NCBI GenBank assembly: GCA_030704615.1
Contig: CM060733.1
Location: forward strand, 36,332,001-36,396,000
Length of the DNA stretch: 64,000 bases
Reading direction: 5' to 3'
From: Takakia lepidozioides
Taxonomy: Eukaryota; Streptophyta; Takakiopsida; Takakiales; Takakiaceae
Shown here: one piece after another, positions 63,982 to 64,000 of the stretch
Layout: every line of letters begins with the position of its first letter
Numbering within the stretch: position 1 is the first letter of the stretch
The notes under the pieces: model-generated
Told to the model about the DNA's origin: nothing
Database searches by the model: none
Seen by the model: the letters and a program-made list of their open reading frames with translations, nothing else
Program-made: the position numbers and the translations under genes

Positions 63982-64000
63982 CTGCAGCCTGAGCTCATTC

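Overview
The window looks like nuclear DNA of a streptophyte (green plant or charophyte-type alga). It has a pepsin-family protease gene with many GT-AG introns, a pentatricopeptide fragment, fragments resembling an alternative NAD(P)H dehydrogenase and a receptor-like kinase, a Tnp2-type CACTA transposon, a hAT miniature element and several Ty3/gypsy retroelements. No organism name is assigned. More than half of the window is transposon.

The dominant component is one retrotransposon family in four copies: copy 1 (1-8256, +, 5' end outside the window), copy 2 (21103-25045, +, 5'-truncated), copy 3 (26675-38672, -, complete from end to end) and copy 4 (46122-55434, +, cut off inside the reverse transcriptase active site). 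Domain order is Gag, CCHC knuckles, aspartic protease, a complete DNMT3-like C5-cytosine methyltransferase, reverse transcriptase, RNase H, DDE integrase and a C-terminal PHD finger. Three further properties stand out. (1) All four copies have a stop codon at the same place between methyltransferase and RT, in three of them UAG followed by CAACCA, which fits the UAG-CARYYA readthrough signal. (2) The first 13-16 nt after the 5' repeat are complementary to a site inside that same repeat, and the pairing covaries between copies 3 and 4, as expected for self-primed reverse transcription. (3) The ends are split direct repeats, A1 ... B1-A2-B2, instead of plain LTRs, although the element encodes a DDE integrase. 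Copies 3 and 4 also carry different host-like gene fragments between the primer site and the leader, and copies 1 and 4 carry a 375-bp inverted piece of gag in the leader.

Layout: 1-8.26 kb copy 1; 8.26-9.15 kb exons of an N4/N6-type DNA methyltransferase-like gene; 9.2-10.3 kb tandem repeats; 10.7-20.7 kb an AT-rich, gene-bearing stretch with an aspartic protease gene (13.3-18.4 kb, -) and a hAT miniature element; 20.9-25.0 kb PPR fragment and copy 2; 26.7-38.7 kb copy 3, inserted into an older relative of its own leader; 38.8-39.6 kb another retroelement's protease, interrupted by a CACTA element (39.6 to about 45.5 kb); 46.1-55.4 kb copy 4, itself holding a 727-bp solo LTR; 57.6-61.5 kb a different Ty3/gypsy element with an iMet-type primer site, cut by a 1.1-kb element with 96-bp inverted repeats; 62.6-64.0 kb an unrecognised capsid-like ORF on the minus strand.

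Every copy of the methyltransferase element has nonsense changes or indels, but the methyltransferase frame of copy 3 is uninterrupted across all motifs. Most point nonsense changes in copies 1, 2 and 4 are CAG to TAG or CGA to TGA, a pattern expected from deamination of CHG- and CG-methylated cytosine.
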